64,000 nt of DNA, from NCBI RefSeq assembly GCF_041514305.1, contig NZ_JBGMWH010000008.1:111513-175512 (forward strand), written 5' to 3'. Shown here in pieces: positions 9,221 through 18,847 of this stretch. Numbering within the stretch: the first letter of the stretch is position 1; the number at the start of each line of letters is the position of its first letter. The stretch is from Salinarimonas chemoclinalis (GTDB lineage Bacteria; Pseudomonadota; Alphaproteobacteria; Rhizobiales; Beijerinckiaceae). The position numbers and the translations under genes are program-made. The notes under the pieces were generated by a model. That model searched no databases and had not been told where the DNA came from. It was given only the letters and a program-made list of their open reading frames with translations.

Positions 9221-9305
9221 GCGTGACGATATAGCATCGCAGCGCCGCCCGCGCCACGCGCGGCCGCATTGCCCGCCCCGCTCCCCCCTGCTAAACCCCG
9301 CGGCC

Positions 9306-10190
9306 ATGCGCCACGCGGATCTCCTCATCACCGACGGCTGGGACGGCTATCGCCTGCTCGACACGGGCGAGGGGCGCAAGCTCGAGCGGTTCGGCGACGT
9401 CGTCATGGACCGGCCCGAGCCGCAGGCGATCTGGGCCAAGGGGAACCCCGGCCTCTGGGCGAAGGCGGACGCGGTCTTCGACGCCGCCGAGGAGGCCGAG
9501 CAGGGGGCCTGGCGGTTCGCCCGCGGGCGCCTCGGCGACTGGCCGGTGCCGGTGCGCGACCTCACGATCCTGTGCCGCGCGACCTCGTTCCGCCATGTCG
9601 GCATCTTCCCCGAGCAGATCGTGCACTGGGACTGGATGGAGGCGCGCATCAGGGCCGAGCGGCGGCCGGTCTCGGTGCTCAACCTGTTCGGCTATACCGG
9701 CGTCGCGAGCCTCGTCTGCGCGCGCGCCGGCGCGAAGGTCACGCATGTCGACGCCTCGAAGAAGGCGATCGCCTGGGCCAAGGAGAACCAGTCCTCGTCC
9801 GGCCTCGACGCCGAGGGCGTGCGCTGGATACTCGACGACGCGGTGAAGTTCGCGCAGCGCGAGATCCGCCGCGGCAACACCTACGACGCGATCCTGCTCG
9901 ACCCGCCGCGCTATGGGCGCGGACCGAACGGCGAGGTCTGGCACCTGTTCGAGCACCTGCCGCTGCTGATGGACCTCTCCCGCCAGCTGCTCTCGAACGA
10001 GCCGAGCTTCGTCACGCTCACCGCCTACGCGGTGCGGCTCTCGTTCATGACGCTGCACGAGCTGATGCGCGACGCATTCGGCGCACGGGGCGGTGCGATC
10101 GCGTCGGGCGAGCTCGTCACGGTGGATCAGGCGAACGACCGGCACCTGTCCACCTCGCTCTTCGCGCGCTGGACGCCGGAGGCGCCCTGA
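9306..10190 (+). CDS. class I SAM-dependent (rRNA-type) methyltransferase
   Basis: The 294-residue protein starts at ATG 9306 (MRHADLLITDGWDGYRLLD). The SAM-binding motif I is NLFGYTGVASLVCARAG, followed by an acidic VTHVDASKKAI; the catalytic motif IV is LLDPPRYGRG. This is the RlmI/RlmK-like COG1092 family, which methylates rRNA bases, though the N-terminal PUA domain of RlmI is absent. Its stop overlaps the next gene's start by one base (TGATG), so it is coupled to a second RNA methyltransferase, which supports an RNA target. Confidence 0.85.
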   Translation: MRHADLLITDGWDGYRLLDTGEGRKLERFGDVVMDRPEPQAIWAKGNPGLWAKADAVFDAAEEAEQGAWRFARGRLGDWPVPVRDLTILCRATSFRHVGIFPEQIVHWDWMEARIRAERRPVSVLNLFGYTGVASLVCARAGAKVTHVDASKKAIAWAKENQSSSGLDAEGVRWILDDAVKFAQREIRRGNTYDAILLDPPRYGRGPNGEVWHLFEHLPLLMDLSRQLLSNEPSFVTLTAYAVRLSFMTLHELMRDAFGARGGAIASGELVTVDQANDRHLSTSLFARWTPEAP

Positions 10191-11014
10191 TGGCCGACCA
10201 CCCCCGGGTGCGCGAGGTGACGAGCCTCTCCAACGCCACCGTGAAGGAGCTGCGCGCGCTGCACGACCGCAAGGGGCGCCGGGAGAGCGGCCTGTTCCTA
10301 GCGGAGGGCGCGCGCACCGCGCTGGAGGCGCTCGACAACGGGCGCGCGCCGGAGATCCTGGTCTATCACCGCGAGGGTCGTGAGCGCGACGTCGTGCGCC
10401 GGCTGCGAAAGGCCTGCCTCGAGGCAGGCGGCGAGTGCCTCGAGGTCGACGACGCGGTGCTCGCGAAGATCGCGAAGAAGGACAACCCCCAGAGCGTCGT
10501 CGCCGCCTTCCGCTGGACGCGCCGCGGCTTCGACGTGATCGACCCCACCACCGCGCGGGTCTTCGTGGCGCTCGATCGGGTGCGCGACCCCGGCAATCTC
10601 GGCACGATCGTGCGCACCGCCGACGCGGTGGGGGCGGGGGGCGTGCTGCTCGTCGGCGAGACCTGCGATCCCGCCTCCGTGGAAGCCGTGCGCGCCTCGA
10701 TGGGCTCGATCTTCGCCGTGCCGCTGTTCGAGGGGAGCGAGGCGGACGTCCTGGCGCTCGCCGCCCGCTGGCCCGGCAGCGTGGTGGGCACGGCGCTGCC
10801 GGCCTCGACGCACTACCGTCGCGCGGCCCTGCGCCGGCCGATCCTGCTCGTGATGGGCAACGAGCAGGCGGGGGTGACCGACGCGATCGCGGCCGCCTGC
10901 ACCGACCTCGTGCGCATCCCCATGCAGGGCCGCGCCGACAGCCTCAACCTCGCGATCGCCACCGCGGTGGCGCTCTACGGGATCGCCGAGCCGGAGGACA
11001 CGGCGCTCGGCTGA
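10190..11014 (+). CDS. TrmH/SpoU-family RNA 2'-O-methyltransferase
   Basis: The 274-residue protein has an N-terminal substrate-binding domain (LSNATVKELRALHDRKGR; GLFLAEGART) and a C-terminal SPOUT knot with the three SpoU motifs: DPGNLGTIVRTADAVGAGG, VMGNEQAGV and IPMQGRADSLNLAIATAVAL. It methylates a 2'-hydroxyl of rRNA or tRNA; the exact site cannot be told from sequence. It starts inside the stop of the upstream methyltransferase gene. Its last 40 bases overlap the opposite-strand cysteine-cluster gene. Confidence 0.9.
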   Translation: MADHPRVREVTSLSNATVKELRALHDRKGRRESGLFLAEGARTALEALDNGRAPEILVYHREGRERDVVRRLRKACLEAGGECLEVDDAVLAKIAKKDNPQSVVAAFRWTRRGFDVIDPTTARVFVALDRVRDPGNLGTIVRTADAVGAGGVLLVGETCDPASVEAVRASMGSIFAVPLFEGSEADVLALAARWPGSVVGTALPASTHYRRAALRRPILLVMGNEQAGVTDAIAAACTDLVRIPMQGRADSLNLAIATAVALYGIAEPEDTALG

Positions 11015-11562
11015 GGGCGGTGCTCGGTCTCGAAGCTCGCGATCTCGCGCGGCATGCCCTGCGCGTCGGCGAAGGCGACCATGTCGCGTCGCACGATCTC
11101 CTCGTACTGGCGCGGCGTGCGGATCGTCATGCGCCGGCCGCGGTCGAAGATCACGAGGGGCATGCCGGCGGCGACGCCCGAGCGGAAGATCTCGACGAGC
11201 GCCGAGCGCTTCCAGGCGAGCGGCCGGTCCGGGTCGACGAAGACGACGAGGGCGTTCTCGAGCGGGTCCTTGTGAAAATAGGCGCCGGCGTCGAGCGGAT
11301 GGGGGATGCGCCGGCGGTCCGGGTGGCCCGTGCGCTGGGCGGTGAGGTAGGCGCACTCGTAGGCGCGGCAGGTCTCGGGCCGCTCGGGCGCGCCGAAGAT
11401 GCCACAGCCGAGCCCGCCCGCGGCCTGGGCGGCGATGTGCCGGCAGGGGCGGTACATCGGCTTGTCGAGGGCATTGATCGCGGGGAGCGTGCAGCAAGAG
11501 GTGCAGCCGCGGCAGGGAGAGGCCGCGACGCCGAGCTTCGCCTTGCGCTTCGCCTCGCCCAT
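10975..11562 (-). CDS. cysteine-cluster protein (YkgJ-like)
   Basis: The 195-residue protein starts MGEAKRKAKLG and has a dense set of Cys near the N-terminus: CRGCTSCC, then YRPCRH, LGCGIF and TCRAYECAYL. This spacing resembles the YkgJ-type zinc/iron-chelating cluster. The C-terminal half has no recognisable domain. Function is unknown. The 3' end overlaps that of the TrmH gene by 40 bases in convergent orientation. Confidence 0.75.
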   Translation of the reverse strand: MGEAKRKAKLGVAASPCRGCTSCCTLPAINALDKPMYRPCRHIAAQAAGGLGCGIFGAPERPETCRAYECAYLTAQRTGHPDRRRIPHPLDAGAYFHKDPLENALVVFVDPDRPLAWKRSALVEIFRSGVAAGMPLVIFDRGRRMTIRTPRQYEEIVRRDMVAFADAQGMPREIASFETEHRPQPSAVSSGSAIP

Positions 11563-11593
11563 GCCTGTCGGATTCCGCCGCGGGCAGGACGCG

Positions 11594-11929
11594 TCAGGCG
11601 CCCTGCTTCACCGGCACGCCCTTCTCGGTGAAGAACTGCTGCAGCTCGCCGGACTGGAACATCTCGCGGGTGATGTCGCAGCCGCCGACGAACTCGCCCT
11701 TCACGTAGAGCTGCGGGATCGTCGGCCAGTTCGAGTAGTCCTTGATGCCCTGGCGGACGCCCTCGTCGTCGAGGACGTTGACGCCCTTGTAGGGCACGCC
11801 GAGGTAGTTGAGGATCTGGACCACCTGGCCCGAGAACCCGCACATGGGGAACTGGGGCGTGCCCTTCATGAAGAGCACGACGTCGTTCCCCTTCACTTCC
11901 GCGTCGATCGTCTGCTGCGCGTCGGCCAT
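11594..11929 (-). CDS. grxD: monothiol glutaredoxin Grx4 type
   Basis: The 111-residue protein has the monothiol active site PMCGFSGQ, the glutathione-binding WPTIPQLYV, and the GGCDI loop. This is the CGFS glutaredoxin that carries [2Fe-2S] clusters and works with BolA. The ATG at 11929 gives the standard length. It lies 56 bases downstream of bolA on the same strand, the common alphaproteobacterial bolA-grxD pair. Confidence 0.96.
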   Translation of the reverse strand: MADAQQTIDAEVKGNDVVLFMKGTPQFPMCGFSGQVVQILNYLGVPYKGVNVLDDEGVRQGIKDYSNWPTIPQLYVKGEFVGGCDITREMFQSGELQQFFTEKGVPVKQGA

Positions 11930-11985
11930 GGTCGTCTCCTTGCCCCGGCGTTCAAGGCGCCGGACCTCGATGTGCGAGACCCTCC

Positions 11986-12222
11986 TCAGGTCTCGGCGGG
12001 GATGGTGGTGAGCGCGAGCGCGTGCAGCACGCCGCCCATCCGGCCCTGGAGGGCGGAATAGACCATCTGGTGCTGCTGGACGCGGCTCTTGCCCTTGAAG
12101 GAGGCCGAGGTGACGGTGGCGGCGTAGTGATCGCCGTCGCCGGCGAGATCGCGGATCTCGACGACGGCGTCGGGGATCGCCTCCTTGATCATGCGCTCGA
12201 TCTCGCGCGCGTCCATCGGCAT
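11986..12222 (-). CDS. bolA: BolA family protein
   Basis: The 78-residue protein has the BolA fold signature: IERMIKEAIPDAVVEIRDLAGDGDHYAA at the start, the conserved F-K-G-K-S-R-V-Q-Q-H-Q-M-V loop, and a short C-terminus. The invariant His of the loop (QQHQMVY) is the expected iron-sulphur ligand in the Grx-BolA complex. It lies between purL and grxD on one strand with short gaps (15 and 56 bases), consistent with one operon. Confidence 0.93.
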   Translation of the reverse strand: MPMDAREIERMIKEAIPDAVVEIRDLAGDGDHYAATVTSASFKGKSRVQQHQMVYSALQGRMGGVLHALALTTIPAET

Positions 12223-12237
12223 CGGGTCGCCTCCCCC

Positions 12238-14466
<2,229 letters not shown>

Positions 14467-14586
14467 GATCGAGGTCCCGGCTGTCGCGACGGCTGTAGAC
14501 GCTAGGGCGCTCGGACGCAATCCGGTGCGCCTCCGGCGAGACCTTACCGAACCCTCGACGGCTGTGCCGTTCCGGCACACGGAGCG

Positions 14587-14603
14587 ATGGCACGCATTTC
14601 GCT
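14587..14603 (+). promoter_or_regulatory. possible sigma-54 (-24/-12) promoter for the TadG-like gene
   Basis: TGGCACGCATTTCGCT has GG at 14589-14590 and GC at 14601-14602, the exact GG-N10-GC spacing of RpoN promoters, and TGGCACG is a perfect -24 block. The -12 block is TCGC instead of TTGC. It is 43 bases upstream of the ATG at 14645. rpoN itself is in this window. No enhancer-binding-protein site was identified, so this stays tentative. Confidence 0.35.
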
Positions 14604-14644
14604 CGAATGCATCGCAAATGCGTATCGAATCGTGGAGATGATCC

Positions 14645-15664
14645 ATGCAGCCCGTCAACCGTTTCATCGCGGACCACTCCGGCGCCACGGCGATCGCCTT
14701 CGCGCTGACGATCGTGCCGCTGATCGCGATCGCCGGGGCGGCCGTGGACTACGCCCGCGCGACGAGCGTGAAGGCGGACCTGCAGCGCGCCGCGGACGCG
14801 ACGGCGCTGCATCTGGCCAGGGAATCGCTCGAGGGGCGCCGGCACGACGCGCAGGCGGTGTTCACCGCCGTGCTCCTGGAGACCGGCGTCGACGTGCTCG
14901 GCACGAGCGCGACCGCGGCCTTCGTCGGGACGCACCGCGTCCAGGTCGACGCCACGGCCGCGGTGCCGATGACGCTCGCCTCCTTCCTGATGCCGCGGGT
15001 CGACGTCGGTGTGACGGCCACCGCCGCGGCGACGCAGCGCACGACGCCCTTCGAGATCGAGCGGGCTAACCTCAGCGTCGAGGCGGCGGACTACAACGAG
15101 CTGCGCGTCTACTGCTATCACGAGCGCCGCGACGAGCGCCTCGGCCCGATCGACGGCACGACGGGCGAGCGCCTGCGGGAGTCGCTGAAGATCGCCGACA
15201 ACACGGACGAGGGCGTCGCCGCGGCGCCGCGGACGCTCTCGCTGGAATGCGGACCCGGCGAGGCGCTGAGCTACCACCTCGTCAACATCCGCCACGCGCG
15301 CACGAGCGCGGCCGCGCGCCGAACCAATGAGCGGTGGGACCACTACACCGACACGACCATGCGCGGCGGTGTCGCGCAGTACAACACCCAGTACCGCGAC
15401 CTCATCGAAACGATTCGCTGCAGAACCGCGGAGGAGTGCCAGCCCGGGCACCCGGACTCGATCGTCCCCGGCAACGGCCAGCGCAACCGCACCCCCGCCG
15501 TGAACACCGAGGTCTGCAATCCTGGTGAATACATGTACTTCGGCTGGGAGGACCGCCCGCCGCACATCGGCCAGTGGACCGACCAGGACTACGACGACAT
15601 CCGCGTGGTCATGCGCTGCGGCGGGGACGTGCTCGGGCCGATCAGCGTCGCGCTCGTGGAGTGA
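14645..15664 (+). CDS. TadE/TadG-like Flp pilus assembly protein
   Basis: The 339-residue protein has the Tad N-terminal domain: FIADHSGATAIAFALTIVPLIAIAGAAVDYARA, a short cytoplasmic start, one membrane helix and the conserved G-A-A-V-D-Y exit. About 280 residues lie outside the membrane, with six Cys between residues about 155 and 325 but no von Willebrand domain that I recognise. TadG-like minor pilins act in assembly of tight-adherence pili. The rest of the tad cluster is not here, so this is an isolated copy. A GGAGAT ribosome-binding site precedes the ATG. Confidence 0.8.
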   Translation: MQPVNRFIADHSGATAIAFALTIVPLIAIAGAAVDYARATSVKADLQRAADATALHLARESLEGRRHDAQAVFTAVLLETGVDVLGTSATAAFVGTHRVQVDATAAVPMTLASFLMPRVDVGVTATAAATQRTTPFEIERANLSVEAADYNELRVYCYHERRDERLGPIDGTTGERLRESLKIADNTDEGVAAAPRTLSLECGPGEALSYHLVNIRHARTSAAARRTNERWDHYTDTTMRGGVAQYNTQYRDLIETIRCRTAEECQPGHPDSIVPGNGQRNRTPAVNTEVCNPGEYMYFGWEDRPPHIGQWTDQDYDDIRVVMRCGGDVLGPISVALVE

Positions 15665-15686
15665 CGCGGGCGCGACCGGCCGGGTC

Positions 15687-16151
15687 TCACGCCGCCGCCG
15701 GCTCCGAGTTCTCGATCAGGACCGCGTAGATCGCCGACGCGTCGTGCGCCGCGCGCAGGCGATCGAGCACGCCCGGGCGGCGCAGGACGCGGGCGACCCG
15801 GGCGAGCGCCTTGAGATGGTCCGCGCCGGCGCCCTCGGGGGCGAGCAGCAGGAACAGCACGTCGACGGGCATGCCGTCGATGGCGTCGAAGTCGATCGGC
15901 TTCTCGAGCCGCGCCACGAAGCCGAAAAGCCGGTCGAGCTTGGCGAGCTTGCCGTGGGGGATCGCGATCCCCTCGCCGACTCCCGTCGAGCCGAGGCGCT
16001 CGCGCTGGAGCAGCGTCTCGAAGACGGCCTGCTGGTCCAGCCCCGTGAGGCCGGCCGCGTGGCTCGCGAGCTCCTGGAGAGCCTGCTTCTTGCCGCCGAC
16101 CTTCAGGGCGGGAGCGATCGCGTCTGGGGATAGGAGTTCGACTAGCGCCAT
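15687..16151 (-). CDS. ptsN: nitrogen-regulatory EIIA component PtsN
   Basis: The 154-residue protein starts at ATG 16151 (MALVELLSPDAIAP); a TTG three codons earlier is possible but weaker. The phosphorylated His lies in GEGIAIPHGKL, and DVLFLLLAPEGAGADHLKALA is typical. PtsN is the last protein of the nitrogen phosphotransfer chain (PtsP-NPr-PtsN) and affects potassium and nitrogen metabolism. It is the third gene of rpoN-hpf-ptsN, the standard order. Confidence 0.95.
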   Translation of the reverse strand: MALVELLSPDAIAPALKVGGKKQALQELASHAAGLTGLDQQAVFETLLQRERLGSTGVGEGIAIPHGKLAKLDRLFGFVARLEKPIDFDAIDGMPVDVLFLLLAPEGAGADHLKALARVARVLRRPGVLDRLRAAHDASAIYAVLIENSEPAAA

Positions 16152-16277
16152 GACGATCAATCAGCCTCGGGGCCGTGCCGGCGCTCCTCGCGGGTGCGCG
16201 GTGCGTGACACGGGTCTCCGAGATCGCAGCTCCTCGTGATCGGTCCCTCTCGGGGCGCGGCTCGTGCGAGGCGCGCG

Positions 16278-16871
16278 TCAGCGCGCCGGTTCCGGGGGAT
16301 CGATCCAGCCGATCGCTCCGTCGTGGCGGCGGTATACGACGTTCACGCGTCCGGTGCCAGCGTGGAGAAAGATCATGAACGGCGCACCCGACAGGTCGAG
16401 CTCGAGCACGGCCTCCGCCACCGAGCGGCGGTGCAGCGCGCGCGTCGATTCGGCGATGACGACCGGGCTGTAGCCCTCCTCGGCGGCCTCGGTCTCGTCG
16501 TCGACCTCCTCGGCGGGGGCCTCCAGGATGGCGTAGGCGGCCTCGACGGGGGCGATCTTGTTGCCCTTGGCGTCCGACTGGTGGTCGCGCAGGCGACGCT
16601 TGTGGCGGCGCAGGCGCTTCTCGATGCGGTGTGCCGACTGGTCGAAGGCGGCGTAGGCGTCGTGCGCCATGCCCTGCGATTCGAGGGTCACCCCGGTCGG
16701 CAGGTGGATGACGCACTCGGTGCGGAAGCCTGTCCCCTCCCTCTCCACGGTCACGTGGCCGGTGACGGAGCCGTCGAAGTACTTCGCGACGGCGGCGTCC
16801 ACCCGCCCTTGCACCTGGGCGCGGAGCGCGTCCCCGATGTCCATGTTCTTGCCGGAGATCCGTAGGGTCAT
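16278..16871 (-). CDS. hpf: ribosome hibernation promoting factor, long form
   Basis: The 197-residue protein starts at ATG 16871 (MTLRISGKNMDIGDALRAQV). Residues 1-105 are the S30AE/HPF domain with the basic HRIEKRLRRHKRRLRDH helix. An acidic linker follows (EEVDDETEAAEE), and residues 135-197 are the long-form C-terminal dimerization domain ending GTGRVNVVYRRHDGAIGWIDPP. Long HPF pairs 70S ribosomes into 100S dimers in stationary phase. It lies between rpoN and ptsN. Confidence 0.95.
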   Translation of the reverse strand: MTLRISGKNMDIGDALRAQVQGRVDAAVAKYFDGSVTGHVTVEREGTGFRTECVIHLPTGVTLESQGMAHDAYAAFDQSAHRIEKRLRRHKRRLRDHQSDAKGNKIAPVEAAYAILEAPAEEVDDETEAAEEGYSPVVIAESTRALHRRSVAEAVLELDLSGAPFMIFLHAGTGRVNVVYRRHDGAIGWIDPPEPAR

Positions 16872-17003
16872 GGGCTGTCTCTCCCCGATTGCGACGGGCT
16901 CCCCCTTCGCGGCGGGTCTCCGCCCGCGACGGGCCTGGCACCGTTCGTTCCTCCATTTGGTAAGGAGGCGGGGCGCGTCCGTCAACGAACCGGCCGCGCC
17001 GCG

Positions 17004-18527
17004 TCAGCCGCCCTTCGCGCGGCGCCGCTCGATCGAGGAGGGAATGCGCAGCGATTCCCGGTACTTGGCGACGGTGCGCCGGGCGATGTCGATGCCGTCC
17101 CCACGCAGGATCTTGACGAGCTGATCGTCGGATAGGACTGCGCTGGGGCGCTCGGCGTCGATCAGCTGCCTGATGCGGTGGCGCACGGCCTCGGAGGAGT
17201 GCTGGTCGCCGCCCGTCCCCGCGATCGCCGCCGTGAAGAAGTACTTCATCTCGAACACGCCGCGCAGCGTGCCGATCGACTTGTTGGAGGTGACCCGCGA
17301 GACGGTCGATTCGTGCATGCCGATCGCGTCGGCGATGGTGCGCAGGTTGAGCGGTCGCAGGTGGGTGACGCCGTGGGCGAAGAAGCCGTCCTGCTGGCGC
17401 ACGATCTCGCTCGCCACCTTGAGGATCGTCTTCGCCCGCTGGTCGAGGGAGCGGGTGAGCCAGTTCGCGTTCTGCAGGCACTCGGTGACGAAGGCGCGCT
17501 CGGTCTCCGTCTTGGCCGACCGGGCGACGCGGGCGTAGTAGGCTTGGTTCATCAGGACGCGCGGCAGCGTGTCCGGGTTGAGGTCGATCAGCCAGGAGCC
17601 GTCGGGCGCGGGGCGCACGAAGACGTCGGGCACGAGCACCTCGACGGGCGCGCCGCCGAAGGCGCGGCCGGGCTTGGGGTCGAGGGCGCGGATCTCGCGG
17701 ATCATCTGCGCGAGGTCCTCCTCGTCGACGCCGCACAGGCGCTCGAGCGCCTTGAGGTCGCGCTTGGCGAGGAGGTCGAGGCGCGAGACCAGCGCCTGCA
17801 TGGCGGGATCGAAACGGTCGCGCTCGCGCAGCTGGATCGCGAGGCATTCGGCGAGGTCGCGAGCCCCCACGCCCGCGGGATCGAAGCGCTGGATCGTGGC
17901 GAGGACGCGCTCCACCAGGGCGACCGGGCACGACAGCCGCTCGGCGACCGCCTCGACGCTCTCGGCGAGCCAGCCCGCCTCGTCGATCGCGTCGATCAGG
18001 AACCGGCCGACGAGGCGCTCCATCGGGTCGACGACGGCGAGGTCGAGCTGCGAGGCGAGATGCTCCGCGAGCGTCGTCTCCCGCGCGAGGCGCGCCTCGA
18101 AATCGGTCTCGGGACCGTCGAACGACCCGCCCGGGCCGACGCCCGTCCAGGGGCCGGGCGCGAGCGGCAGCCGGTCGCCCTCGGCGAAGGCCTGCGCGTC
18201 CGGCTGCGGGCCGACACCCGCCGCGTCGGGATCGAAGGAATTGTCGAGGGACGTGTCGAGGTCGCCCTCCAGGGCCGTGCGGTCGGAGCTGAGCGTGTCC
18301 GTGTCCCACGCCGGGGGCTCTTCCGAAATCGGCTCGGGCCGCTCGGGGGCGTCGGGCGCGTCGTTCTCCTCGTGGCGCTCCAGCAGCGGATTGCGCTCGA
18401 GTTCGGCGTCGACGTAGGCGACGAGGTCGAGGTGGGAGAGCTGCAGGAGCTTGATCGCCTGCAGGAGCTGAGGCGTCATCACCAGGGACTGGCCCTGGCG
18501 CAGCTCCATTCGTTGCGACAGACTCAT
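17004..18527 (-). CDS. rpoN: RNA polymerase sigma-54 factor RpoN
   Basis: The 507-residue protein has region I (MSLSQRMELRQGQSLVMTPQ, QLLQAIKLLQLSHLDL), an acidic region II near residues 50-110, the core-binding domain, and the C-terminal RpoN box ARRTVAKYRESL near residue 485. It directs enhancer-dependent transcription. It is followed by hpf and ptsN. In many Alphaproteobacteria lptB lies just upstream of rpoN, but here the upstream side is a 320-base gap with a repeat and then glcB. Confidence 0.97.
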   Translation of the reverse strand: MSLSQRMELRQGQSLVMTPQLLQAIKLLQLSHLDLVAYVDAELERNPLLERHEENDAPDAPERPEPISEEPPAWDTDTLSSDRTALEGDLDTSLDNSFDPDAAGVGPQPDAQAFAEGDRLPLAPGPWTGVGPGGSFDGPETDFEARLARETTLAEHLASQLDLAVVDPMERLVGRFLIDAIDEAGWLAESVEAVAERLSCPVALVERVLATIQRFDPAGVGARDLAECLAIQLRERDRFDPAMQALVSRLDLLAKRDLKALERLCGVDEEDLAQMIREIRALDPKPGRAFGGAPVEVLVPDVFVRPAPDGSWLIDLNPDTLPRVLMNQAYYARVARSAKTETERAFVTECLQNANWLTRSLDQRAKTILKVASEIVRQQDGFFAHGVTHLRPLNLRTIADAIGMHESTVSRVTSNKSIGTLRGVFEMKYFFTAAIAGTGGDQHSSEAVRHRIRQLIDAERPSAVLSDDQLVKILRGDGIDIARRTVAKYRESLRIPSSIERRRAKGG

Positions 18528-18700
18528 GAATACCCTCGCGACCGCCCAGCCGGGCTCCCCGGCATGGAATTTGCTTTGCGATCGTTACGATACTTATAAG
18601 CCGGCGCGGGGTTCGTCAAAGCGTCGGTGGGCCCCCACCCTCGACGCGACGCAGGCGCCCGGCGCCTGTTGCAATGCGGCAACGGCCACGCTTCGGCTGC

Positions 18701-18828
18701 TTCCTCCCCGCAGGGGAGGACGACGGCCGAAGGACGGAGGGTGGGGAGGACGGCGGACCGGCCCGCCCGTATGGTCGAACGGCCCCGCCGCCCGCGCTTC
18801 GCGCGGAATCCTCCCCTGCGGGGAGGAA
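18701..18828. repeat. family-1 intergenic inverted repeat, copy A
   Basis: A 128-base element with perfect 20-base inverted ends: the first block at 18701-18720 is the exact reverse complement of 18809-18828. Each end is itself near-palindromic around CTCCCC/GGGGAG. The interior contains GGAGGGTGGGGAGGACGG, shared with copies B and C. It fills much of the 320-base gap (18528-18847) between rpoN and glcB; the rest of that gap shows nothing else I can support. There is no coding capacity. Confidence 0.85.
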
Positions 18829-18847
18829 CCGAGGTCGCGTTCCGTGA

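Noticed and set aside
9221..9305. Possible Zur box (GAT-N5-ATC) just upstream of zur
   Set aside because: The half-sites are only three bases long and do not match the alphaproteobacterial Zur consensus.
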